Source of the DNA: JBCBWG01 sp964579305
GTDB lineage: Bacteria > Pseudomonadota > Alphaproteobacteria > Rhizobiales > Hyphomicrobiaceae
Assembly (NCBI GenBank): GCA_964579305.1
Contig: CAZOGY010000069.1
Location: 1 to 19,725 of the forward strand
Length of the DNA stretch: 19,725 nucleotides
Reading direction: 5' to 3'
Shown: positions 13,778 to 19,725 of the stretch, in pieces
How the letters are laid out: every line of letters begins with the position of its first letter
Position numbering within the stretch: position 1 is the stretch's first letter
Program-made: the position numbers and the translations under genes
The notes under the pieces: model-generated
Seen by the model: the letters and a program-made list of their open reading frames with translations, nothing else
The model's database searches: none
Told to the model about the DNA's origin: nothing

Positions 13778-14305
13778 ATGGCCGGTTCCGTGAACAAAGT
13801 CATCTTGATCGGCAATCTTGGCCGCGACCCGGAAATCCGGCGCACCCAGGATGGACGACCGATCGCGAACCTGAACGTGGCAACAACAGAGAGTTGGCGC
13901 GACCGCAACAGCGGCGAGCGTCGCGACAAAACGGAATGGCACCGCGTTGTGATCTTTTCCGAAGGCCTTTGCCGGATTGCGGAGCAATACCTCAAGAAGG
14001 GCTCAAAGGTTTACATCGAAGGTCAGCTCCAGACGCGGAAATGGCAGGATCAATCCGGCCAAGACCGCTACTCAACTGAAGTCGTTCTGCAGAACTACGG
14101 CGGCACACTGACGATGCTGGATGGTCGCGACGGCCCCAGCAGCGGCGCAAGCAGCGGCGCAAGCGGCGGCATGCACGAGGGCGGCCAGAGCGGCTACGAT
14201 TCAGGGCCTCGCGATGGCGGCTACGGTGGTGGCCGCGGATCGGGCGGACCGTCAGGTGGCGCGGACAGCTTTGATAAGCCGCTGGATGACGAAATTCCCT
14301 TCTGA
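13778..14305 (+). CDS. ssb: Single-stranded DNA-binding protein
   Basis: The 175-residue protein is a canonical bacterial SSB, which coats single-stranded DNA during replication, recombination and repair. Residues 1-112 form the OB fold, starting V-N-K-V-I-L-I-G-N-L-G-R-D-P-E, with tryptophans at 40, 54 and 89 at positions used for stacking on DNA bases. Residues 117-165 are a flexible linker rich in glycine and serine. The tail ends D-D-E-I-P-F (170-175), the acidic tip that docks partner proteins. GGGAGG lies 5 bases before the ATG. Upstream are a LexA-type box and promoter, so induction after DNA damage is likely. The gene keeps its usual neighbourhood with gyrA on the same strand, although 2.4 kb of other genes now lies between. 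Confidence 0.98.
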   Translation: MAGSVNKVILIGNLGRDPEIRRTQDGRPIANLNVATTESWRDRNSGERRDKTEWHRVVIFSEGLCRIAEQYLKKGSKVYIEGQLQTRKWQDQSGQDRYSTEVVLQNYGGTLTMLDGRDGPSSGASSGASGGMHEGGQSGYDSGPRDGGYGGGRGSGGPSGGADSFDKPLDDEIPF

Positions 14306-14380
14306 TCCTCAAGAAGTGGCCGCTTGCCAAGTCCGTCCGTATGCCACGCCGGTGTGGCTCTGATACTGGCCTTGCCCCTG

Positions 14381-14428
14381 CCCCTGCATCGCAAGGCCCC
14401 TGTATGGCAAGCCCCCTGCATGGCAAGC
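14381..14428 (+). repeat. Tandem repeat, three 16-bp units downstream of ssb
   Basis: Three consecutive 16-base units: CCCCTGCATCGCAAGG, CCCCTGTATGGCAAGC and CCCCTGCATGGCAAGC, differing at two or three positions. A truncated unit CCCCTG precedes them at 14375-14380. The unit sequence is unrelated to the 16-bp array upstream of ssb, although the period is the same. Confidence 0.9.
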
Positions 14429-14453
14429 TCCATGTCACATGCCGGCCGAGTGC

Positions 14454-14489
14454 TCATCCGGTTTTGGCGGTCACGCGTGAACCGGATGA
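14454..14489. repeat. Long inverted repeat in the ssb-GNAT spacer
   Basis: TCATCCGGTT (14454-14463) and AACCGGATGA (14480-14489) are perfect 10-bp arms around a 16-base spacer that itself contains the palindrome CACGCGTG (14472-14479). No T-run follows, so a terminator role is weak. The symmetry suggests a dispersed intergenic palindrome or an operator; only one copy is present here. Confidence 0.6.
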
Positions 14490-14611
14490 TGCAGCGACCA
14501 TCGATAACTTGGATCAACGCTGGTCAACGCAGGTGAACCTGGAATGATCGAACGCGGCGCGGTGCTTGCGCGGCGTTGCGTCATGCCGCGCGAAGCTCAC
14601 GGAGGCCAACC

Positions 14612-15115
14612 ATGAATGGAGTGGTGCAAGCACTGCCGGCATTCGAGGTCTGTGGTTTTGAGATGCGCCGCGCAGTGCGGTCCGATGTGTCAGGCATTGT
14701 TGCGCTCTTGTACGACGATGCATTGGGCCGACAGCGCGAGATTGTCAGCGACCCGCCTGCGCCGACCTACACGGCCGCGTTCGATGCCATTTCCGCTGAC
14801 CCGAACCAACTGCTGGCCGTCTTGGTCGATTGCGAGGACGGCGCGATTCTGGGCTGCCTCCAGCTCACATTCATCCCCGGTCTATCGCACCAGGGACTTT
14901 GGCGCGGACAAATCGAGGGGGTCCGCGTCGCAAGCAATCACCGGGGCCGCGGTCTCGGCAGTGCGATGATCGCGTGGGCCACGGCGGCATGCAAGGATCG
15001 CGGCTGCGGGCTCGTGCAATTGACATCGAGCATAAGCCGCACCGAAGCGCGCCGCTTTTATGAGAACCTCGGTTTCGAAGCGACCCACACGGGGTTCAAA
15101 CGCGACCTGCGGTGA
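14612..15115 (+). CDS. GNAT family N-acetyltransferase
   Basis: A 167-residue single-domain GNAT acetyltransferase. After a short N-terminal strand, the acetyl-CoA-binding motif A is V-R-V-A-S-N-H-R-G-R-G-L-G at 104-116, and the C-terminal motif B contains R-R-F-Y-E-N-L-G-F at 147-155, with Y150 in the position of the usual general acid. The segment Q-R-E at 41-43 and the Q-L-T-F-I-P-G-L-S strand at 84-92 match a recurrent bacterial GNAT subgroup annotated without substrate. The ATG at 14612 has GGAGG 6 bases upstream. It lies alone on the + strand between ssb and a small secreted protein. It is unrelated in sequence detail to the GNAT domain of the nitrilase fusion. Confidence 0.9.
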   Translation: MNGVVQALPAFEVCGFEMRRAVRSDVSGIVALLYDDALGRQREIVSDPPAPTYTAAFDAISADPNQLLAVLVDCEDGAILGCLQLTFIPGLSHQGLWRGQIEGVRVASNHRGRGLGSAMIAWATAACKDRGCGLVQLTSSISRTEARRFYENLGFEATHTGFKRDLR

Positions 15116-15288
15116 TCCGTTGAACGTCCCAAGCGCACGGGCCGCACGATCACGTCGTACCCCAATCGGAACCGCGCAATTCCGCGGAAGTAAGGCGCCA
15201 AAACCGCGCCGTGGCCGCCATGCAATTTCCCGCAGCCGCAACCAGTCTCGGTGCCGTGCACGAAACTGAAAAAGGGAGCGACACCCAT

Positions 15289-15669
15289 ATGAAGAGAAAT
15301 TGGAAGACCCTGTGCCTCGGATTGGCCGTGCTTGCAGCCGCGTCGCGATGGGCCGCATACGCGGGCGAGGCAGACGTCGTTGCCGTCAAGGCGCAAAAGC
15401 AAGCCACCGGCGTTTATCGGTTTGAGGTCACCGTGCAGCATGCCGATACCGGCTGGTCGCACTATGCCGACCGTTGGGACGTGGTCGCGCCGGACGGAAC
15501 CGTGCTCGGCAGCCGCGTGCTGGCCCACCCGCACGTGAAAGAGCAACCGTTCACACGATCCCTATCGAACGTGAAGATCCCTGATGATGTGCGGGAAGTC
15601 ACAATTCGCGCACACGACAAGGTCCACCAGCTCGGCGGCAAAGAATTCAAGGTCACATTACCGCAATAA
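15289..15669 (+). CDS. Small secreted protein of unknown function
   Basis: A 126-residue protein with an N-terminal signal peptide: basic start K-R, hydrophobic core at about 8-18, and likely cleavage after A-Y-A at 23-25. R20 inside the hydrophobic part is unusual but does not rule out export. The mature part looks beta-rich and contains the blocks H-A-D-T-G-W (51-56), H-Y-A-D-R-W (58-63), A-P-D-G-T-V-L-G (67-74) and H-P-H-V-K-E-Q-P-F-T-R (80-90), which I recall from conserved alphaproteobacterial proteins of unknown function. Two histidines and a tryptophan in these blocks are candidates for ligand or metal binding, unproven. The ATG at 15289 follows GGGAG at 9 bases. The gene is convergent with the PRC-barrel gene, with a strong hairpin between them. 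Confidence 0.78.
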   Translation: MKRNWKTLCLGLAVLAAASRWAAYAGEADVVAVKAQKQATGVYRFEVTVQHADTGWSHYADRWDVVAPDGTVLGSRVLAHPHVKEQPFTRSLSNVKIPDDVREVTIRAHDKVHQLGGKEFKVTLPQ

Positions 15670-15697
15670 CGGGGACTTCGCGTAAAAACTGGTCGAA

Positions 15698-15731
15698 TAA
15701 AAAACACCGCCCGGAAAGCTTCCGGGCGGTG
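15698..15731 (-). terminator. Intrinsic terminator of the PRC-barrel gene
   Basis: A perfect 12-bp stem, CACCGCCCGGAA (15705-15716) with TTCCGGGCGGTG (15720-15731), closes a 3-base loop. Read on the - strand the stem is followed by a T-rich run (15704 down to 15698), the classic rho-independent form, so it serves the - strand gene ending at 15825. It may also slow transcription from the + strand gene ending at 15669, although that side lacks a T-run. Confidence 0.9.
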
Positions 15732-15824
15732 CAGGTCATTTAGGCCGACAGCTCAATCGTGTTATCTGCGCCGAACCTTGGCGCCGCCAAAGTTTAAGCG
15801 GCCGCAACAGGACACTGGCCGATT

Positions 15825-16433
15825 TTAATTCGCTTCCGGCTTGGCGGCGTCTTTCGCACCCTCGATCGCCTTTCCGGCCGCATCCTTGGCTTTCTCATAA
15901 GCTTGCGTTGCGGCGTCTCTGGCCTTTTCGAGAGCCGGACCAGCTTCCTTCTTTGCCTTTTCGTAGGCATCGGCCGATGTGCGTGCGGTCTTATCGCGCA
16001 GTTCTTTGGCTTTCTCGATCGCGCGATCAAACAGCGACTGCTTTGGCTCAGCGCGTTCGTAAGCCGGAACGGCTTTCAAGACGTCTTGCGTTGCTTCAGG
16101 CAAGCTGACGACGACCTTGCCGCCGTCCGTCGCGATCGTAAGCGCACGGAACCGCACGCCAATTCGTTTTTCACCGACACCAAGGAAACCGCCAACACCC
16201 ATGATCACACCAACGATTTGATTGTCGTCGTTCATGATCAGGTCTTCGACGTCGCCAATGATCTTGCCATCCGGGCCACGCACCTTCGCGCCTAGAACCA
16301 GATCACGGGCGAGATATTGATTCGGTTGCTGTACGTTATAGAAGACGCCGAGCGGGATCTCTTGCGCGTACGCCGGTGCGCCCCATGCGCAGGAGAATGC
16401 GACGGCCGCTGCCAGTGCGATGGTTTTGATCAT
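15825..16433 (-). CDS. Secreted PRC-barrel protein with LEA-like 11-residue repeats
   Basis: The 202-residue protein has a signal peptide (cleavage likely after A-Y-A at 21-23), a PRC-barrel domain at about 40-112 (G-A-K-V-R-G, G-K-I-I-G-D-V-E-D-L, I-V-G-V-I-M-G-V-G-G-F-L-G-V-G) and a C-terminal helix rich in alanine and lysine. Four consecutive 11-residue repeats run from 156 to 199: A-Y-E-K-A-K-K-E-A-G-P, then variants beginning A-L-E-K, A-Y-E-K and A-I-E-G. An 11-residue period is the hallmark of group 3 LEA proteins, which protect membranes or proteins in desiccation; the role here is inference. AAGGGG lies about 10 bases before the ATG. A strong terminator follows. The gene is divergent from gyrA across 283 bases. 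PRC-barrel proteins of this secreted type are common in alphaproteobacteria. Confidence 0.88.
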   Translation of the reverse strand: MIKTIALAAAVAFSCAWGAPAYAQEIPLGVFYNVQQPNQYLARDLVLGAKVRGPDGKIIGDVEDLIMNDDNQIVGVIMGVGGFLGVGEKRIGVRFRALTIATDGGKVVVSLPEATQDVLKAVPAYERAEPKQSLFDRAIEKAKELRDKTARTSADAYEKAKKEAGPALEKARDAATQAYEKAKDAAGKAIEGAKDAAKPEAN

Positions 16434-16716
16434 ATAAGAGGCCCCTTCTTGTCATGTTCGTGCGCGGACAATCTCACGAAAGTCCTGCGATGGTGGGCAC
16501 ATAGAGCGTGACTATGACGTCTTAAAGTCCCGCGCGTGTCGTTCGTTCCATTTTGTCAGTCTCCTTACCGATTCACTGGCCGCCGCGCATGTGGAACAGA
16601 GCTGACCGGCTGCATGGATTTCTCGGCAAATGTGCTAAGCTCGCCCCTGCTTTGCATCGTGGCGTGCGCGCGAAGCAGCTGCGCGCGGCGATGCCCGACG
16701 ACCAAAGGACAATGCC
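16434..16716. other. Divergent spacer between the PRC-barrel gene and gyrA
   Basis: This 283-base region must contain promoters for both flanking genes, but I see no pair of -35 and -10 boxes that is convincing. The sequence TGTGCTAAG near 16631 could be a -10 region for gyrA. Near the gyrA start, GCGCGC at 16666-16671 and 16681-16686 form a 6-bp inverted repeat with a 9-base spacer, a possible leader hairpin. No ORF with a ribosome-binding site fits. Confidence 0.4.
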
Positions 16717-19605
16717 TTGTCAGACCACGACAACACCAACGACGGCCAAAGCGGCGGCAGCGGCGACAACAGCGACATCCGCCCGATTTCGATCACCGAT
16801 GAGATGAAGCGCTCGTATCTCGATTACGCCATGAGTGTGATCGTAAGCCGCGCTCTGCCTGACGTCTGCGACGGCCTCAAGCCTGTGCACCGGCGCATTC
16901 TTTACGCGATGCACGAGGCCGCGAACCGTCACGACCGGCCCTATCGCAAGTCAGCCAAGACGGTTGGCGAAGTGATGGGCAACTACCACCCGCACGGTGA
17001 CAGCGCGATCTACGATGCCCTTGTCCGCATGGCGCAGGACTTCTCAATGCGCGTGCCGCTGGTCGACGGACAAGGCAACTTCGGCTCCGTGGACGGCGAC
17101 CCGCCGGCGGCCATGCGCTACACTGAGAGCCGTCTCGCCAAGGTTGCCGGCTACCTGCTCGACGATCTCGACAAGGACACGGTCGACTTCCAGGAAAACT
17201 ACGATGGCTCTCAGAAAGAGCCGATCCAGTTGCCAGCCAAGTTCCCCAACTTGCTGGTCAACGGGGCCGGCGGCATTGCCGTCGGCATGGCCACGAATAT
17301 CCCGCCGCATAATCTCGGCGAGGTGGTTGATGCCTGTATTGCGTATTTCGACAATCCCGAGATCACGATCGAAGAACTCTGCGAGATCGTGAAGGGACCA
17401 GACTTCCCGACCGGCGCAACGATCCTGGGTCGCGGTGGTATTCTCGCTGCCTACCACAAGGGCCGTGGATCGATCGTGATGCGTGCGACCGTCGAGGTCG
17501 AAGAGATCCGCAAGGACCGTCAGGCCTTGGTGGTCACAGCGATCCCCTACCAGGTCAACAAGAAGGTGATGATTGAAAAGATCGCCGACCTGGTCCGGGA
17601 CAAGCGCGTCGAAGGCATCACCGAAATCTGGGACGAATCAAACCGTCAGGGCATGCGCGTCGTCATCCAGTTGCGGCGCGACGCCGTGCCCGACGTCGTC
17701 CTGAACCAGCTTTGGCGCTATTCGGAATTGCAGACCTCGTTTGGCGCAAACATGCTGGCGCTGAACGGCGGCCGTCCAGAACAGATGACCTTGCGCGACA
17801 TGATCGCGGCGTTCTGCCAATTCCGCGAGCAGGTCGTTTCACGGCGCATCAAATACTTGCTGCGCAAAGCTCGTGACCGCGCCCACGTTCTGGTCGGCTT
17901 GATGATCGCCGTCGCCAACATCGATGAGATTATCCACCTCATTCGTCACGCCCCAACGCCGAATGACGCGCGCGATCAGTTGATGGAACGCAACTGGCCG
18001 GCCGCCGACATCGGGCCGCTGATCGCGCTGATCGATGATCCCCGCCACCGCCTCCTCGACGACGGTACCGTCAAGCTGTCGTTTGATCAGGCCCAGGCGA
18101 TCCTTGATCTGCGCTTGCAACGCCTGACCGCACTCGGCCGCGATGAAATCGGCGACGAACTGAGAAAGCTGGCAAAAGAGATCGAGGAATACCTCGAAAT
18201 TCTCTCAAGCCGTGTCCGGATCATCGACATTGTCACAAATGAATTGCGCAACGTGCGTGATGAGTTCGCGACGCCGCGTAAAACGCAGATTCTTGATGCG
18301 GCCGATGGCGATGTCGACGACGAGGATCTGATCCAGCGCGAAGACTGCGTGGTCACGGTGACCCACCGCGGCTACATCAAGCGCGTGCCGCTGGCGACCT
18401 ACCGGGCGCAACGCCGTGGCGGTAAAGGCCGCTCCGGCCTGACGACTCGAGACGAGGACTTCGTCACGCAGCTGTTCATGGCCTCCACCCACACGCCCGT
18501 GCTTTTCTTTTCGTCACGCGGCATGGTCTACCGCATGAAGGTTTGGCGTCTGCCCGCTTCAACGCCGCAAGGAACCGGCAAGGCCTTGATCAACCTGTTG
18601 CCGCTTGCCCAAGACGAATGGATCACGTCGATTTTGCCGCTGCCGGAAGACGCAGAAAACACCGACCAGCTCGAACTTATGTTCTCCACCCAAAGCGGGA
18701 ACGTGCGCCGGAACGCCTTGAGCGATTTTGAGAACATCAATCGCAACGGCAAGATCGCCATGAAGCTTGACGAGGGCGATCGCATCGTGCGCGTTGCGAT
18801 TTGTACGCAACATGATGACGTGATGCTGACGACCGCCCGCGGCCAGGCGATCCGGTTCCCCGTAACGGATGTGCGTGTTTTCAAAGGGCGCGACTCAACA
18901 GGCGTGCGCGGTATTCGATTGGGCGACGGCGACACCGTGATTTCGATGGCGATCCTAACCCACGTCGACGCCCCGCCCGCCGAGCGCGCGTCCTATCTCA
19001 AGCAGGCCGCAGCCTTGCGCCGCGCGCAAGGTTCCGACGAAGCCTCTGAAGATGTCGAAGCCGTTGCAGCCGCCGTGGAAGACGAGGATGCCGATCCCGA
19101 TATCGCAACCGAGATCAGCGACGGCGAACTGACCGCGGAACGCTACGCCGAACTCTCCGCGAAGGAGCAGTTTGTGCTCACCGTGTCTGAGCGCGGCTAC
19201 GGCAAACGGTCATCGTCTTATGAGTACCGCGTGTCCGGCCGCGGCGGCAAAGGCATCGCCGCGATGGTCGTCAACGAACGCAATGGCCCACTCGTTGCGT
19301 CTTTCCCGATCGAAGAGACCGACCAGATCATCCTCGTCACCGACGCGGGCCAACTGATCCGCACACCCGTGCACGACATTCGGATCGCATCGCGCAACAC
19401 CCAAGGCGTCCTGATCTTCAGAACCGGCTCGGAAGAAAAAGTCGTCTCCGTGGAACGCATCCCGGACGACGGTTCCAACGACGAAGGTGCGGGCGAAGAC
19501 GGCGAAAACAACGGCGGGCCAGTCGGCGATGGCGGAGCGGGGCCCGGTAACGATGGTGACGCATCGCCGATCACCGATGAAAACGGCCCAGTCGACAACG
19601 TATAA
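16717..19605 (+). CDS. gyrA: DNA gyrase subunit A
   Basis: The 962-residue product is the breakage-rejoining subunit of DNA gyrase, which with GyrB introduces negative supercoils. Residues about 22-500 form the catalytic domain, with the active-site tyrosine at Y135 (A-A-M-R-Y-T-E). The quinolone-determining residues are wild type: S96 and D100 in G-D-S-A-I-Y-D correspond to S83 and D87 of E. coli. The GyrA box Q-R-R-G-G-K-G is at 565-571, so the C-terminal DNA-wrapping domain is that of a true gyrase and not of ParC. The protein is longer than the 875 residues of E. coli because of an acidic linker (about 770-805) and an acidic Gly-rich tail (about 915-962). The start is a TTG, chosen because AAGGA lies 7 bases upstream; the next ATG in frame is codon 30, inside the conserved domain. 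A terminator follows. Confidence 0.98.
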   Translation: MSDHDNTNDGQSGGSGDNSDIRPISITDEMKRSYLDYAMSVIVSRALPDVCDGLKPVHRRILYAMHEAANRHDRPYRKSAKTVGEVMGNYHPHGDSAIYDALVRMAQDFSMRVPLVDGQGNFGSVDGDPPAAMRYTESRLAKVAGYLLDDLDKDTVDFQENYDGSQKEPIQLPAKFPNLLVNGAGGIAVGMATNIPPHNLGEVVDACIAYFDNPEITIEELCEIVKGPDFPTGATILGRGGILAAYHKGRGSIVMRATVEVEEIRKDRQALVVTAIPYQVNKKVMIEKIADLVRDKRVEGITEIWDESNRQGMRVVIQLRRDAVPDVVLNQLWRYSELQTSFGANMLALNGGRPEQMTLRDMIAAFCQFREQVVSRRIKYLLRKARDRAHVLVGLMIAVANIDEIIHLIRHAPTPNDARDQLMERNWPAADIGPLIALIDDPRHRLLDDGTVKLSFDQAQAILDLRLQRLTALGRDEIGDELRKLAKEIEEYLEILSSRVRIIDIVTNELRNVRDEFATPRKTQILDAADGDVDDEDLIQREDCVVTVTHRGYIKRVPLATYRAQRRGGKGRSGLTTRDEDFVTQLFMASTHTPVLFFSSRGMVYRMKVWRLPASTPQGTGKALINLLPLAQDEWITSILPLPEDAENTDQLELMFSTQSGNVRRNALSDFENINRNGKIAMKLDEGDRIVRVAICTQHDDVMLTTARGQAIRFPVTDVRVFKGRDSTGVRGIRLGDGDTVISMAILTHVDAPPAERASYLKQAAALRRAQGSDEASEDVEAVAAAVEDEDADPDIATEISDGELTAERYAELSAKEQFVLTVSERGYGKRSSSYEYRVSGRGGKGIAAMVVNERNGPLVASFPIEETDQIILVTDAGQLIRTPVHDIRIASRNTQGVLIFRTGSEEKVVSVERIPDDGSNDEGAGEDGENNGGPVGDGGAGPGNDGDASPITDENGPVDNV

Positions 19606-19624
19606 ATATTAGCGTCAGTAACAC

Positions 19625-19656
19625 CCGGGCATTTGTCGCCGATGCCCGGTTGTTTT
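19625..19656 (+). terminator. Intrinsic terminator of gyrA
   Basis: CCGGGCAT (19625-19632) pairs perfectly with ATGCCCGG (19642-19649) around a 9-base loop and is followed by TTGTTTT. It lies 20 bases after the gyrA stop, so the transcript probably ends here. Confidence 0.85.
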
Positions 19657-19669
19657 GCGTTATTAATGC

Positions 19670-19725
19670 ATGTCGCATCCAATCGGAGTCACGCCCCAAG
19701 GCCGCAAAGCGGCCCGTGAGCGCAA
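19670..19725 (+). CDS. Possible start of a small basic ORF, cut by the window end
   Basis: An ATG at 19670 opens a frame of 18 codons that runs off the end, rich in arginine and lysine at its end (G-R-K-A-A-R-E-R). No ribosome-binding site is visible. The last 14 bases are identical to the first 14 of the window, and the frame would continue from there to a TAG at 52-54. It could be a real small gene, or chance in a repeat. I do not recognise it; phosphopantetheine adenylyltransferase, a frequent neighbour of gyrA in this class, does not start like this. Confidence 0.18.
   Translation, partial: MSHPIGVTPQGRKAARER

Larger units (their letters stand above)
14306..14611. other. Gene-free spacer between ssb and the GNAT gene
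   Basis: This 306-base stretch has no ORF with a ribosome-binding site and no clear T-tailed terminator for ssb. It holds a three-unit tandem repeat (14381-14428) and a long inverted repeat (14454-14489). Confidence 0.6.

Noticed and set aside
14341..14360. Small hairpin GCCAC...GTGGC after ssb as a terminator
   Set aside because: The stem is only 5 bp and no T-run follows.
16810..17130. Quinolone-resistance changes in GyrA
   Set aside because: The residues equivalent to S83 and D87 of E. coli are serine and aspartate, the susceptible state.
1..19725. tRNA, rRNA, CRISPR arrays, prophage or toxin-antitoxin genes
   Set aside because: I saw no T-loop-like motif in a cloverleaf context, no spaced repeat array, and no protein resembling an integrase, transposase, capsid protein or toxin.

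Overview
The window looks like chromosomal DNA of an alphaproteobacterium (GC roughly 60%). Several independent signs agree: an ATP12-type F1-ATPase assembly chaperone gene, a UvrA whose first zinc finger reads C-P-V-S (as I recall for alphaproteobacterial UvrA), a candidate LexA box of the alphaproteobacterial GTTC-N7-GTTC type upstream of ssb, and uvrA, ssb and gyrA in one neighbourhood. The order or family cannot be fixed from the sequence alone. The assembly is a scaffold: 100 Ns at 13361-13460 mark a conventional placeholder gap.

Layout. 1-154: intergenic DNA with a dyad and a good sigma70-like promoter. 155-1654: HAD phosphatase and ATP12 chaperone, a two-gene + strand unit. 1669-2470: small - strand genes (a coiled-coil protein, a two-helix membrane protein and one doubtful ORF). 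2687-3268: multi-pass membrane protein of unknown function. 3285-6425: uvrA on the - strand. 6719-8809: a GNAT-nitrilase fusion protein and a VOC/glyoxalase-fold protein, both +. 8834-10049: a metaxin/FAXC-like GST and a YkgJ-type cysteine-cluster protein, both -. 10213-10980: an SDR oxidoreductase (+). 11209-13275: a large membrane protein with a pentapeptide-repeat domain. 13276-13777: the assembly gap, a 16-bp tandem repeat and the SOS-type control region of ssb. 13778-14305: ssb. 14612-15115: a GNAT acetyltransferase. 15289-15669: a small secreted protein. 15825-16433: a PRC-barrel protein with LEA-like repeats (-). 16717-19605: gyrA, followed by an intrinsic terminator.

How the genes relate. 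ssb, uvrA and gyrA are DNA replication and repair genes that lie together in many alphaproteobacteria, where uvrA and ssb are usually adjacent and divergent. Here about 7.3 kb of accessory metabolic and membrane genes lies between them. The SOS-type site stays with ssb and I see none at uvrA. The remaining genes are mostly single enzymes or proteins of unknown role that do not form an obvious pathway.

No tRNA, rRNA, CRISPR array, transposase, prophage gene or clear defence system was recognised. The points most worth a second look are the exact 55-bp repeat flanking the gap (probably a k-mer overlap, so an artefact), the SOS promoter and long structured leader of ssb, two unrelated 16-bp-period tandem repeats flanking ssb, the pentapeptide membrane protein, and the PRC-barrel protein with four 11-residue repeats.
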